Positions 34,323 to 44,119 of a stretch of 64,000 bases of DNA are shown here, piece by piece. A program made the translations under genes and the position numbers. The stretch is from JASDSY01 sp041441465. Lineage in GTDB: Bacteria > Muiribacteriota > UBA9980. Position 1 is the first letter of the stretch, and each line of letters starts with the position of its first letter. The DNA lies in NCBI GenBank assembly GCA_041441465.1, contig JASDSY010000022.1, positions 186,001-250,000 of the forward strand, in the 5' to 3' direction. The notes beneath the pieces were generated by a model, which saw only the letters and a program-made list of their open reading frames with translations, did no database searches and had not been told where the DNA came from.

Positions 34323-36854
34323 TTACAAACTGTTATTTCTAAGTAAAAGCCATTTATTTATCAGTAAAATCAATTCTTCGGTTTTAAACGGTTTAGATAT
34401 ATAATCATCCATTCCCGACGCAATACAGCGTTCACGTTCACCGGGCATCGCATTAGCCGTCATGGCTATTATAGGAATACGCTTAACTCCGCCCTCCAGC
34501 TTCCTTATTTCATTTGCAGCCTCAAATCCATTCATTTCCGGCATCTGACAATCCATCAATATCAGATCATAATTTTGTTTTTTATATTTTTTTAAAGCCA
34601 AAATCCCATTTTCGGCAACATCACAGATAATTCCGACCTTTTCCAATATAGTTACCGTAAGCTTTTGATTTACCATATTATCTTCAGCCAGCAATATTTT
34701 TGAGCCAATAGTAATTTGATTGGAGTGAATTTCCAGGCTGACAGTTTCCGAGTCATTAATCAAATCAACATCTTTGCCGTCCATAACAAGATGCAGAGTT
34801 TTTATAATATTTGTTTTCCTGATAGGCTTTAAAATTTGCGCGGCTATTTTCACTTTTTTTATTTCACTGTCATTTATGCGGTGAATCAGGCTTGTTAATA
34901 AAACGACCTTCGCACGCGTTTTAGAAAAAACCATTTCCATAAATTGTTTCGGGGTTATCTTAAATTTTTCAAAAAAACAAGTTTCAAGAAGAAACATATT
35001 ATAATTATTGGCACTGTCAAAAATTTTTGAAATAAACTCTTCAGCCGTTTTTTCAGTGACGGGAGTAAAGTACTTTATGCTGCCGCCATATTCATTGATA
35101 TAAGTTTTTAATATATCTTTAGTGGTCTTATTGCAAACTGCGCCGGCAATATTCACTTCGCTTAAATTATATTTATCAGTGTCGCCGCTTAAGGAAAGTC
35201 CGTGTTTCAAGGGCAGCTCGGCTGTAAATACGCTTCCGGCGCCGACCGCGCTCGTGACATAAATCTTTCCGCCCATTAAATTGACAAGTTTTTTAGTAAT
35301 AGACAGGCCCAGGCCGGTTCCGCCATATTTTCGAGTCGTCGAATTATCGGCCTGAATAAATTCGCTGAAAATTTGCGGTATTTTTTTTTCCGGTATCCCA
35401 ATTCCAGTATCTGAAACGCTAAATTTCAGAACATAACCTGAAACATCCTCGGAAAGCAAATCTACACTTAGGTTGATTTCACCTTTTTCAGTAAATTTTA
35501 TCGCATTATTAATAAGATTAGTAAATATTTGGCGCAATTTCAATGGATCGCCGTTCACAACTGCCGGTACGCCGGAATTAATAAAAGAATTAATTTCAAT
35601 TTCGTCTTTTTTACGTCCGGCGGCAAACATGACAGCGACATCTTCAACAAGGCTTTGCAGATTAAAATCTATCTTTTCTAACTCGACCTTGCCCGCTTCT
35701 ATTTTAGAAAGATCCAGTATATCATTCACAATCGCTAAAAGCGCCTGCGAAGCGTTTTGGATTTCCCTTAAATATTCAGTTTGCTCTTTATCCAATTGAG
35801 TTTTGGCCAAAAGCTCAAGAAAACCGGTAAACCCGTTTATCGGATTTCTTATTTCATGCGACATATTAGCCAAAAATTCGCTTTTAGCTTTATTAGCTAA
35901 TTCGGCCACGGCTTTTGCCTTTAAAAGTTCTTCTTCTATGTTTTTTTGAACGCTTATATCGCTCTGAGTGCCGATCATTCTGATCGGAGTTCCTTCAGGA
36001 TCTGTTTCCACGACCTTTCCGCGGCTTAAAAACCATTTCCAGGTCCCAATCTTAGTACGCATACGGTACTCTATCTCATAACCGTTTTCCTTGTTGTCTA
36101 TGTGCTCCTTAATTTTTTTGATAGCGGGCCATAAATCATCGGGATGAATGAGTTTTTCCCATGTTTTATAAGAAGCCGGCAACTCAAAAGGCTCGTAATC
36201 GAGCAAAGTATAAAAACGCGGACTGAAATATGCCTCGCCGGAAATCAAGTGCCAATCCCATAATCCTTCGTTCGCGCCCTCGAACGCCAATTTCAAACGG
36301 TTTTCGCTTGTTTTTAAGTCAATTTCATCTTTTTGATGCGCTTTTATCTCATCCTTGAGCTTCTCATTAATTTTTTTAAACTCGATATTTTTTTGTTCCA
36401 TGGCAATATTAAAATTTTCCAATTTTTCAAGGATAATTTTCTGGTCAGTAATATCGCTGGAAATACCGTCTAATTGAATAAAATTTCCATCCGACATTTT
36501 AGAAAGCCATATCTTTTCGCGCACCCAGCGGATTAAACCACATCTATGAATAATCCTGTACTCAAATTTTACGAAACCTTCCTGATATAATATTTTTAAA
36601 TAATTTTGTACCTTTTCCCGGTCTTCCGAATATATGATTTTGAGCCATAAACCTTCCTGATTTGAAAACTCCTCGACGCTGTAGCCGCATATCTTCTCCA
36701 TAGCCGAACTTAAAAAATAAAATTTTAGTTTATCTTTCGATGACGACCATATAGCATCATTAATCGAATCTATGATTCGGCATAACGTCGAATTTTTATC
36801 AAACCATTTGGTAATCTTTTGAAGTTCATCAAAAGATTTTCTTTCTATGCTCAA
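34323..36854 (-). CDS. Hybrid sensor histidine kinase (PAS-PAS-HisKA-HATPase-REC)
   Basis: An 843-residue cytosolic kinase. Two PAS/PAC domains lie at about 20-140 and 185-305 ('EGLWDWHLISGEAYFSPRFYTLLDYEP'). The dimerisation helix holds the phosphorylated His333 in 'FLANMSHEIRNPINGF'. The ATPase has 'NLINNAIKFTEKG', 'VSDTGIGIPEKK' and 'GTGLGLSITKKLVNLMGG'. After a degenerate receiver-like stretch (about 570-690) comes a complete receiver domain with 'LLAEDNMVNQ' and phosphoacceptor Asp768 ('ILMDCQMPEMNG'), plus 'SKPF' near the end. No output or Hpt domain is present, so phosphate must pass to another protein. Start is TTG behind a perfect GGAGGTG. Confidence 0.93.
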   Translation of the reverse strand: MSIERKSFDELQKITKWFDKNSTLCRIIDSINDAIWSSSKDKLKFYFLSSAMEKICGYSVEEFSNQEGLWLKIIYSEDREKVQNYLKILYQEGFVKFEYRIIHRCGLIRWVREKIWLSKMSDGNFIQLDGISSDITDQKIILEKLENFNIAMEQKNIEFKKINEKLKDEIKAHQKDEIDLKTSENRLKLAFEGANEGLWDWHLISGEAYFSPRFYTLLDYEPFELPASYKTWEKLIHPDDLWPAIKKIKEHIDNKENGYEIEYRMRTKIGTWKWFLSRGKVVETDPEGTPIRMIGTQSDISVQKNIEEELLKAKAVAELANKAKSEFLANMSHEIRNPINGFTGFLELLAKTQLDKEQTEYLREIQNASQALLAIVNDILDLSKIEAGKVELEKIDFNLQSLVEDVAVMFAAGRKKDEIEINSFINSGVPAVVNGDPLKLRQIFTNLINNAIKFTEKGEINLSVDLLSEDVSGYVLKFSVSDTGIGIPEKKIPQIFSEFIQADNSTTRKYGGTGLGLSITKKLVNLMGGKIYVTSAVGAGSVFTAELPLKHGLSLSGDTDKYNLSEVNIAGAVCNKTTKDILKTYINEYGGSIKYFTPVTEKTAEEFISKIFDSANNYNMFLLETCFFEKFKITPKQFMEMVFSKTRAKVVLLTSLIHRINDSEIKKVKIAAQILKPIRKTNIIKTLHLVMDGKDVDLINDSETVSLEIHSNQITIGSKILLAEDNMVNQKLTVTILEKVGIICDVAENGILALKKYKKQNYDLILMDCQMPEMNGFEAANEIRKLEGGVKRIPIIAMTANAMPGERERCIASGMDDYISKPFKTEELILLINKWLLLRNNSL

Positions 36855-36870
36855 ATTTTCACCTCCGGGA

Positions 36871-36915
36871 AAAAATAAATACGCACAAACTATTTAAAAC
36901 AGCTTATGCGTATTT
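36871..36915 (-). promoter_or_regulatory. Attenuator-like hairpin just upstream of the histidine kinase start
   Basis: On the minus strand AAATACGCA (36915-36907) pairs with TGCGTATTT (36885-36877), 21-nt loop, and is followed by ATTTTT and then the GGAGGTG ribosome site. It lies inside the transcribed leader, so it can stop transcription before the gene. Confidence 0.55.
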
Positions 36916-37037
36916 TAAGTGTAACGGGTGATATTATTGAAAACAAAATATATTTTCTTAATCATATCTAATCCACCAAATATAAATAATTAAAATGAAC
37001 AGTTTTTAATTATAATAATAACGGTTTCTGTTTTTTT

Positions 37038-37066
37038 ATTTTACATCGGTATTTTTAAAAAGTCAA
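37038..37066 (-). promoter_or_regulatory. Sigma-70 promoter of the histidine kinase gene
   Basis: On the minus strand TTGACT (37066-37061), 17-bp spacer, TAAAAT (37043-37038). The predicted leader is about 175 nt long. Confidence 0.75.
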
Positions 37067-37087
37067 GCATTTACATTGTATATTAAG

Positions 37088-37131
37088 TTAAATAAAAAAT
37101 GAAAGCCCAAAAAAATTCGGACTTTCATTTT
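37088..37131 (-). terminator. Terminator of the secreted metallopeptidase gene
   Basis: On the minus strand AAAATGAAAGTCC (37131-37119) pairs with GGGCTTTCATTTT (37108-37096), one G-T pair, followed by TTTATTT. Confidence 0.85.
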
Positions 37132-37168
37132 AGTTAAATTTAAAAACCCTATAAAAGCTTTACATTGT

Positions 37169-38770
37169 TTATTTTATATCGGTCAGCTGGTTCGAGTTTA
37201 TTATGTTATTTGCCTTTTCCGCGCCGAGCATTTGAATTAACGCTTCAGTCGCAGATTTATAAGGAAGAACACCCATCGCTTCACGTGAAGTGACTATATT
37301 ATCAATATCTTCATCAGTAATTCCGACAAGTTTCATATTTTTCAAAAACTTAGGGTTAGCCAGCGAAAGGTTTACATGTAAATTTTTTATATTATAACCT
37401 GGAGGCGCCGGAACATTAAGCCACAAATCAGGACCTATGTTAGCGTCAATATTATCAGCCTGCATCGCATTAGCGAAAAGGTCCTCCTTAAAAGCTTCCC
37501 ATTTATTTTTTATAGTGTAAAAATCCTTTTGTTCCATCTGTTTTTTTACATATTTTAGCTTAGCCTGGTAGTAATCGTGGTAAAGGCCGCGCGCCTGGTT
37601 TGAAACAGTGGCATAATTGGTGCCTTCGAGAAAAATCCTGTAAAGAACTTTTTTATCCTCAGGATAAAGTTTTACCCAGCCTTTTAGAAATTCTATATAA
37701 TCCTTAGGACGGTTTTGAAACATAACCGACGTAGCCTTTGTAAACGCATTCTTAATCGCACGCGATGTCAATATATCATAAAATTGTCCTGCGATAACGC
37801 CTTCAGTAGAAAGCAACTGCAGCCCGTTTTTCAGAATGCCGGTTTTCTTGCCGACATAATTTTGCCATATATAACGGTCGCGGCGAACCGGATCCTGTCT
37901 TGTAAATAAAAATTCAGATATTCTGTATTTTTCGCGTTCCTCTTCTTTAAGTTTTAATAAAGGATTTGTAGGTCCATACAAGGCTTCAAACGCTTCGGCC
38001 CATCCTTCGATGTATGCGAGGCCGCGGTCGGAAATTACAGGGCCGTCGTGTCCCACATTACTCTTTTTATCGACAATTTTTATTTGCGAACCGTACATAT
38101 CGTACATAATGCCATGGGCATTTTCGTGAGCGACAACCATATCAAGCGTATCATTTGTAATGGAGTCCTTTATTGAAAACATCTTTGGAATATCTTCAAT
38201 AAAAACAACCGTATTAAAGAAAAAATATCCGCCGTCTTTTAAGTCAAGATATAAAGGCATCGCGGCACAGGCCGGGCCGGTTCCGGCATTAAAACCGATA
38301 AAAAAACTTATAGGCGCCGAAACATATTTCTTATAAAACTCAGCGTATTGTTCATTTCCCGATTGTTTTATCAATTCGTATTTCTTCATTCTGGCAATTA
38401 TTCTTAATTTGGCAGAATCAAGCATTTCTTGTGATTTCATCAAATAAGGAAATAATTCCGGAGCGTAATCGCCGGCACCTGCAAATGGAACAACTTTGTA
38501 TCCTTTAGGGGTAGCCGTTTCCTGCTTTTCGAAATCATTTACAACATCGACAAGCATAGGTTTCTGCGTCGCCGGATCAGAAGCTGGAGCAACCGATAAA
38601 AAAGCTTTTTCAGCTGGCAAATCAATATTATACTGCGGCGCGAGGTATGTCGTAATCTTTTCGGCCATAGCCGGAGTCGCCATAAAACAAAACGCCGTAG
38701 CCTGAGCTGCGATAAATGCCGCAAGGGCCTTGCTAAATTTGAAATTTACTTCATTCTTAATACTTTTCAT
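37169..38770 (-). CDS. Secreted zinc metallopeptidase of unrecognised family (HENAH)
   Basis: A 533-residue exported protein; ATG 38770 follows GGAAGGTGGAAGG and opens a signal peptide ending 'ATPAMA' (36). The zincin motif is HENAH (215-219) in 'VVAHENAHGIMYDMYG', and 'LAYIEGWAEAFEALYG' offers Glu255 or Glu259 as third ligand, a gluzincin layout. The C-terminal end (about 485-530, 'ITDEDIDNIVTSREAMGVLPYKS') looks like a helix-hairpin-helix-type module. I do not recognise the family. The protein should act in the periplasm or outside the cell. Confidence 0.7.
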   Translation of the reverse strand: MKSIKNEVNFKFSKALAAFIAAQATAFCFMATPAMAEKITTYLAPQYNIDLPAEKAFLSVAPASDPATQKPMLVDVVNDFEKQETATPKGYKVVPFAGAGDYAPELFPYLMKSQEMLDSAKLRIIARMKKYELIKQSGNEQYAEFYKKYVSAPISFFIGFNAGTGPACAAMPLYLDLKDGGYFFFNTVVFIEDIPKMFSIKDSITNDTLDMVVAHENAHGIMYDMYGSQIKIVDKKSNVGHDGPVISDRGLAYIEGWAEAFEALYGPTNPLLKLKEEEREKYRISEFLFTRQDPVRRDRYIWQNYVGKKTGILKNGLQLLSTEGVIAGQFYDILTSRAIKNAFTKATSVMFQNRPKDYIEFLKGWVKLYPEDKKVLYRIFLEGTNYATVSNQARGLYHDYYQAKLKYVKKQMEQKDFYTIKNKWEAFKEDLFANAMQADNIDANIGPDLWLNVPAPPGYNIKNLHVNLSLANPKFLKNMKLVGITDEDIDNIVTSREAMGVLPYKSATEALIQMLGAEKANNIINSNQLTDIK

Positions 38771-38889
38771 ACAGCCTTCCACCTTCCAAAACATATATAA
38801 AAAAAGAAGCATGCTTAAAACATGCCGTTTAACTTACATAATGAATATTTTAATTTCAAAATTTCGGGTTAATTTTTTTAGGTAATAAT

Positions 38890-38918
38890 ATTATAATCGA
38901 TAAAATGAGATTTGTCAA
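38890..38918 (-). promoter_or_regulatory. Consensus sigma-70 promoter of the metallopeptidase gene
   Basis: On the minus strand perfect TTGACA (38918-38913), 17-bp spacer, perfect TATAAT (38895-38890). A leader of about 110 nt follows; within it GCATG/CATGC (38825-38809) and a T run form a weak terminator-like structure about 30 nt before the ATG. Confidence 0.88.
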
Positions 38919-38956
38919 AAAAGTTACAAGATTTTTTTATTTAAATTTAGATGTGC

Positions 38957-40351
38957 TTATTTCCCGGCCTTCACTTTTTTTATTGCATCATAAGTATCGC
39001 CGGCTTCGCGAACCAACCCGGCTTCGTTATAGGCCTTTCTCGCCATTTCATAATATTTAACTGCCAAGCCCGCATTTTTTTCGTCGGCATAACTGGTTCC
39101 GACCCACGAAAAAATCAAAGCGTTCCACTCCAGATCCTTAATTTGTTCAATCTGTTTATATTTAACGCTTAAATATTTTCTCAACGCTTTTTGCCGGCCG
39201 ATTTTCCTGCATGTTTCCACATAAGTCCTCATTATGTTTTTAGCGCCTTCATAATCCTTATACATCATACAAAAATCAAACGAAGACTCAAGTTTAGTGA
39301 GAGCATCGCCGTAATTTCCCTCGATTAAAGATGAAAGCGCCCGTTCTTTCTCAAACCTGCCTTTCGTTTTCTTTTCCAGAAACGAAACTTTTTTTGCCAG
39401 AGCAGAAACTTCTGACGTAATTTTTATATCTTTAAATATGTCATGCGCTCCTGAAAAATATTCATAAGCGGTTTGTGCGTCTTCCTTTTCCTCAAAAAGC
39501 CTGCCAAGGCTTTTTAAAGCACGCGCCTCATAATACTTATCGCCGATTTTTCGCGTTTTGGCTAATCCGTCTTTCAACTTATCCTCGGCATCATAAAATT
39601 TTTTCATACGCCTGTACATTTCTCCGGTATTTACAGTTATTTGGGCCACTCCCAAAAAATTACCGCGCCGTTCGTCATAAGCCATCGCCTTATCGTAATA
39701 TAAAATTGCCTTATTATATTCTTTCTTTAGTGTATATGCAGTAGCCATGTTACTGTAAATATCCGAAACATATCCCTGGTTTTTTAAAATCTCAAGCGCA
39801 TTTTCATAATAACTCAACGCCCTGTCGTAATCAGCTTTTTCACCGGCCGTAATCTCGGCCATTATACATAAGGCTATAGCCTCGGCATCATCGTTTTTAT
39901 AACGCCGCGCCATTTCAAGAGCACGCGAAGCATAAAAATACGCATTAGCGTAATCCTCGAGCTGTGCATATATCCGGCCCATTTCATTATAAGTCTTTAA
40001 CAGGTCCGTCCTGCCGGAAGATAATTCGCGGGCTTTCTGAAACTCCTCGAGCGCCGTTACCGGATGTCCCGTCTTATAATACACAACCGCCGCAGTATAA
40101 CGCGCCGAAAACGCGTCGGGAAACCGCGCAGCCAATTCATCCGCCTTAACAAGCGCCTTTTCATAATCGCCGCCCTCGAGATAGTTAATGCATTCCGAAG
40201 CAAATTCATCGATTTCAGTTTCTTTCGCCATGACAGTTTCTGCGCATGAAAAAAAATATGCCGTAACCAGCATATTTAATACGAAAATACACAATAACCA
40301 AACAGATGTATTAATTCTAACGTTTTCATTTAATTTAAGCAAATTCTTCAT
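38957..40351 (-). CDS. Exported TPR-repeat protein
   Basis: A 464-residue protein with an N-terminal hydrophobic segment (about 17-36, probably a signal peptide or anchor; 'SCAETVMA'). Nine or so TPR units follow from about 48, including the paired 'YSNMATAYTLKKEYNKAILYYDKAMAYDERRGN' and 'ARALKSLGRLFEEKEDAQTAYEYFSGA' types seen in Rapsyn/PilF-like and Tetratricopeptide_7-like arrays. It is likely a periplasmic scaffold. No ribosome site is evident before the ATG. Its 3' end lies 39 bp upstream of the -35 region of the next gene. Confidence 0.8.
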   Translation of the reverse strand: MKNLLKLNENVRINTSVWLLCIFVLNMLVTAYFFSCAETVMAKETEIDEFASECINYLEGGDYEKALVKADELAARFPDAFSARYTAAVVYYKTGHPVTALEEFQKARELSSGRTDLLKTYNEMGRIYAQLEDYANAYFYASRALEMARRYKNDDAEAIALCIMAEITAGEKADYDRALSYYENALEILKNQGYVSDIYSNMATAYTLKKEYNKAILYYDKAMAYDERRGNFLGVAQITVNTGEMYRRMKKFYDAEDKLKDGLAKTRKIGDKYYEARALKSLGRLFEEKEDAQTAYEYFSGAHDIFKDIKITSEVSALAKKVSFLEKKTKGRFEKERALSSLIEGNYGDALTKLESSFDFCMMYKDYEGAKNIMRTYVETCRKIGRQKALRKYLSVKYKQIEQIKDLEWNALIFSWVGTSYADEKNAGLAVKYYEMARKAYNEAGLVREAGDTYDAIKKVKAGK

Positions 40352-40567
40352 AATTAAACAATCAACATAAACTCAAATTTTTTCATTTAAACCCTTTCAA
40401 TTTCGTTCAATTTAATGCTTAATAAAATAATTAATTTAAAGAATTAATAAAATAAAAGTATCAAATAGGAAAATTTAACACTAGTAGATATTTCTTAAAA
40501 ATCAGACTATATTTTTCAATCGGCAGCTTTTTAAAAAATAACAAACTTTAATTTTTAGAATACAGCC

Positions 40568-42790
40568 TTAACAGCAAGAATCATCTATTTTTATGACAAT
40601 TAACGTAAGGTCGTCATACTGAGGCGCGTCGCCGACGAATTCCTGCATCTGCTTCATGATTGCCTCTTTTATATCAGCGGCGTTTTTAAATTTATTTTCA
40701 TGGACAATTTCGCACATTTTTTCATATCCGAACATTTCATCATTCACGTTCATAGCTTCAACTATTCCGTCGGTGTACATTACCACCACATCGCCATTAC
40801 GCAATTGATAAGTGCCTTCCTCATATACCGGCGACTCGAAAACTCCAAGCAAAAGCCCGCCGTCCTTAAGCGACTCGACTTCCTCGTTGTCGCAATGGAA
40901 AATCATAGGGTAATTATGCCCTGCATTCGTATATTTCAACAATTTATTCTCGGCATCGAGCACCGTATAAAACAAAGTTATAAACATGCGCGGCTCGAGC
41001 TCATTTAAAATAAGATTATTAAGTTCGAGAACAATATCCTTGGGATTATTATTACTCATTACCTTAGCGCGCAATATTGAACGTATCATAACCATCATAA
41101 GCGCAGCCGGAACACCCTTTCCGGAAACATCGCCGATCGTTATGCCGACTTTCGATTCGGACACCGGCAGAAAATCGTAATAATCTCCGCCGACTTCCTT
41201 CGCAGGAAACGAAGTACCGGCAATTGACACGCCTTTTATTTCAGGGTACTTCTGCGGCAGCATATTCATCTGTATATTATGAGCGATTTCGAGTTCACGT
41301 TCGAGTTTTTCCTTAACTACGAGGCGTTCATAAAGTTTAGCGTTTTCGATGGCGATAACCACCTGGTTCGCAAATATCTGCAAAAGCTGTAAATCCGACT
41401 CGTTATACAGCTCGTCATTATGCTTTTCGGTTATCGAAATAACGCCGATCACGCGGTCATTCACGACAAGCGGAACCGCGATGAAAGATTTTGTCTTATA
41501 TTTTTTTTCATCACCGGTATTTTTATCCTGATTTTGTTCGGCCGCTGATTTTTCAACTTTTTTTGCGCCTTTATGGATGCGGTCGTCATTATCCGCGTCT
41601 GTCACAAGAAGCGGCAATTTCTGTTTCACGCAATAATCTGTAACGAAACCGCCGGAAGCCAATTTTATATTTTCCATGAAATTTTCGTTATCATTCAGCC
41701 CTTTAGCCACTTTAATATAAAATTCTCCGGTCTTTTCGTGGACCAATATTATAGAGCAGCGCTTGCTTTTCATTACAATCGTCGCGTTCTGGATTATAGC
41801 GCGCAAAAGTTCTTCAAGGTTAAATATCGAGCTTATGACCTTTCCAAGTTCCTGCAAAGATTTCAGTTCATTGATTTTTTTGTCCAACTCGCGGTTGGTG
41901 CGCGCGAGGTTTTCCGAATACTCGCTCAGTTCCTTAATTTTTTGAGTAAGGCTTTCGGTGACTGAATTAAATGCAATTGATATCAAACCTGTTTCGTCAT
42001 CTGATATTTTTGTTATCTTATAATCGTAATTTCCCTTAAGTATTTCGTTAGCGCCATTGGCCAGGTCGAATACCGGTCCCGTAAATTTTCTGCTAAAAAA
42101 AAGCGAAATGATCCAGCCTACGATTATAGCTATAAGGCATATCATGGCTGATTTCAAATAAGACGCGGCAATTTCGTCGTGCATCTTTTTTAATGAATAT
42201 TGTATGTAAAGGCTGCCTTTCAAGGTATTTCCGATTATCAAAGGCACCGCTACTTTTAGCGACTGTTTATTTTCAGAAAAGCTTTTATTGGTGCTGCGTT
42301 TCTGCATCGTCAAATCAACAATATCGTTCAGCTTCTGTTTGCCGCGATTATCTTCGTTAGTTGACGCGATGCAAAATTTATCTTCATCGTATATTTCGCA
42401 TACTTCGACGGCGGCATCGTTTTTCTTCACTTCTTCAATCGAGCCTTGAAGGATAGTAATCTGGTTTGAAATTATGGCATCTTTAAAGCTCGTGAGAAGA
42501 TTTTTATTCTGGTTTTCAGCTTTATCGATCATCTGCTCGACAAGAAACACTTCCTGCTGCCTTGCTACATAAATAGACGTAACGGTCATTATGCAAAAAA
42601 TAAGAAGCGTAACATAAAATGTAAGCTTGGTAACTATACTTGATTTTGTTCTTGTATTGACCAGAATTTTTGTATCCGGAACCGGCCGCTCAATATTATT
42701 GCCGGCGCCTGTTTCATGCGCCAGGCCCGAATTCAGTTCTTTATTTTCTTTTTCAACACTTAAAAAGTCATTATGTTCGTTATTGCTCAT
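40568..42790 (-). CDS. Membrane-bound PP2C-type (RsbU/SpoIIE) serine phosphatase with HAMP and GAF domains
   Basis: A 740-residue receptor-type phosphatase. After a 50-residue cytosolic tail, TM1 (52-74) and TM2 (212-233) enclose a periplasmic sensor domain; HAMP (235-285) and a coiled coil lead to a GAF domain (315-485) that contains a charged insertion (about 410-432). The C-terminal PP2C/SpoIIE domain (500-740) shows 'EVGGDYYDF' (532-540), 'IGDVSGKGVPAALMM' (552-566) and 'MYTDGIVEA', the metal-binding acids of RsbU. Such enzymes dephosphorylate anti-anti-sigma factors (STAS). No STAS or RsbW-like gene is in the window. Confidence 0.92.
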   Translation of the reverse strand: MSNNEHNDFLSVEKENKELNSGLAHETGAGNNIERPVPDTKILVNTRTKSSIVTKLTFYVTLLIFCIMTVTSIYVARQQEVFLVEQMIDKAENQNKNLLTSFKDAIISNQITILQGSIEEVKKNDAAVEVCEIYDEDKFCIASTNEDNRGKQKLNDIVDLTMQKRSTNKSFSENKQSLKVAVPLIIGNTLKGSLYIQYSLKKMHDEIAASYLKSAMICLIAIIVGWIISLFFSRKFTGPVFDLANGANEILKGNYDYKITKISDDETGLISIAFNSVTESLTQKIKELSEYSENLARTNRELDKKINELKSLQELGKVISSIFNLEELLRAIIQNATIVMKSKRCSIILVHEKTGEFYIKVAKGLNDNENFMENIKLASGGFVTDYCVKQKLPLLVTDADNDDRIHKGAKKVEKSAAEQNQDKNTGDEKKYKTKSFIAVPLVVNDRVIGVISITEKHNDELYNESDLQLLQIFANQVVIAIENAKLYERLVVKEKLERELEIAHNIQMNMLPQKYPEIKGVSIAGTSFPAKEVGGDYYDFLPVSESKVGITIGDVSGKGVPAALMMVMIRSILRAKVMSNNNPKDIVLELNNLILNELEPRMFITLFYTVLDAENKLLKYTNAGHNYPMIFHCDNEEVESLKDGGLLLGVFESPVYEEGTYQLRNGDVVVMYTDGIVEAMNVNDEMFGYEKMCEIVHENKFKNAADIKEAIMKQMQEFVGDAPQYDDLTLIVIKIDDSCC

Positions 42791-42997
42791 AAAATTTAAG
42801 TTTCCCTTATTAAAAATTAAGCTGAAAATTATTATTTCAAGTTTCTAATTTGATCAAAAATCCTTATTAAAAATCTATTTAATGAAAAACCACGATAGGA
42901 TATAATTATAAAATTATTAATTTTTTCAAAAAAATATTAATATCCCTTAATTTTCAACATATTTGTTTCTGCCAAAGATTTATTATTTTAACTCGAG

Positions 42998-43945
42998 CTA
43001 ATTATTAAAAGAGTTAAAAAACTCAGCAGTTTCAACAATGTCCTGCCTTATCTGATCACAGAGCATATTAAAATCGGCGAATCGGCGTTCATCACGAATA
43101 CGCTTTAAAAATTCTACCGTGACTTCATGACCATATATATCATCGTTAAAATCAAGCAAATGCACTTCGCATGTTACAATATTAGAACATTTTTCATATA
43201 CGGTGGGGCGCGTACCTATATTTATGAGACCGTCATAAAATTTACCGAGGATTGAACATTTCACGGCATAAACGCCATTTTTAGGAATTATTTTCTCATC
43301 ACAGGAACTTTTTATATTAGCGGTAGGAATTTTAAGCTTGCCTCCAAGACCATCGCCATGTACTACGGTGCCTTTCATGGAATAAGGGCGGCCGAGGAAT
43401 TTAATAGCCTCTTCAACCGCTCCCGATTCGACCAGAAGTCTTATTTTAGACGAAGAAACCACAAATCCGCCGATTTCGAGACCGTCTATAACATTAACCT
43501 TAAAACCCAAGCTGCGGCCTATTTCATTTAAAATAACGGCATTGCCGGCTCTCTTTTTGCCGAAGCAGAAATTAAAACCAATAAATACCTCCGTGACACC
43601 GATTTTATTTACAAGTACTTCGCCGCAAAAATCTTCAGGCAGCATTTCAGACAATTTCACGTTAAAATCCAGTATTAATAAAATATCGGCGCCGAGCGAC
43701 GATAGTATTTTGGCTTTTTCATCAGGACTGGTTATCATTTTAAATGAGTTGGCGCCTGAAATTAATGCGCGCGGATGCGGGTTAAAAGTTATTATAACTG
43801 ACGTCCCGGAATTTTGCTTGGCGGCTTTTATCGCTTCAGTTATAAGTTTGACATGGCCGGAATGTATGCCGTCAAAAGCACCTAACGCCGCATATATTTT
43901 AGAGCCTGGATGTTTATAATTTTCTATTCCATGTATTATCTTCAT
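42998..43945 (-). CDS. ribF: Bifunctional riboflavin kinase / FAD synthetase
   Basis: A 315-residue enzyme, usual length. The FAD synthetase half has 'ALGAFDGIHSGH' (19-30), 'TFNPHPRALI' and 'VFIGFNFCFGKKRAGN'; 'VVSSSKIRLLVESG' links to the flavokinase half, which has 'GTVVHGDGLGGKLKIPTANI' and 'GVYAVKC' plus 'INIGTRPT'. It makes FMN and then FAD from riboflavin and ATP. It stands alone on the minus strand with its own promoter. Confidence 0.96.
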   Translation of the reverse strand: MKIIHGIENYKHPGSKIYAALGAFDGIHSGHVKLITEAIKAAKQNSGTSVIITFNPHPRALISGANSFKMITSPDEKAKILSSLGADILLILDFNVKLSEMLPEDFCGEVLVNKIGVTEVFIGFNFCFGKKRAGNAVILNEIGRSLGFKVNVIDGLEIGGFVVSSSKIRLLVESGAVEEAIKFLGRPYSMKGTVVHGDGLGGKLKIPTANIKSSCDEKIIPKNGVYAVKCSILGKFYDGLINIGTRPTVYEKCSNIVTCEVHLLDFNDDIYGHEVTVEFLKRIRDERRFADFNMLCDQIRQDIVETAEFFNSFNN

Positions 43946-43993
43946 ATATTACTATTTTTTCAGCTAAAATGCCTTATTTTAATATTTTTTGTG

Positions 43994-44022
43994 AATATAA
44001 CATAAATTGTTGTTTAAGTCAA
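43994..44022 (-). promoter_or_regulatory. Sigma-70 promoter of ribF
   Basis: On the minus strand TTGACT (44022-44017), 17-bp spacer, TATATT (43999-43994). Only about 40 nt remain to the ATG, too short for an FMN riboswitch. Confidence 0.7.
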
Positions 44023-44119
44023 ATAGTATGAGATTAAAAAAATATTGATTTTCCGATGACATTAATATAAAATAAGTAATAAATGAAATAATTTATAGAT
44101 TGGTATCACCTGAAAAAAT

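Larger units (their letters stand above)
36855..37168 (-). other. 314-bp leader region of the histidine kinase gene and 3' end of the metallopeptidase gene
   Basis: Contains, in minus-strand order, the metallopeptidase terminator, the kinase promoter (37066-37038), a leader of about 170 nt and a terminator-like hairpin just before the kinase ribosome site. No open frame seen. Confidence 0.6.

Noticed and set aside
43946..44119. FMN riboswitch upstream of ribF
   Set aside because: The promoter at 43994-44022 leaves only about 40 nt of leader, far too short, and no RFN-like conserved bases are seen.
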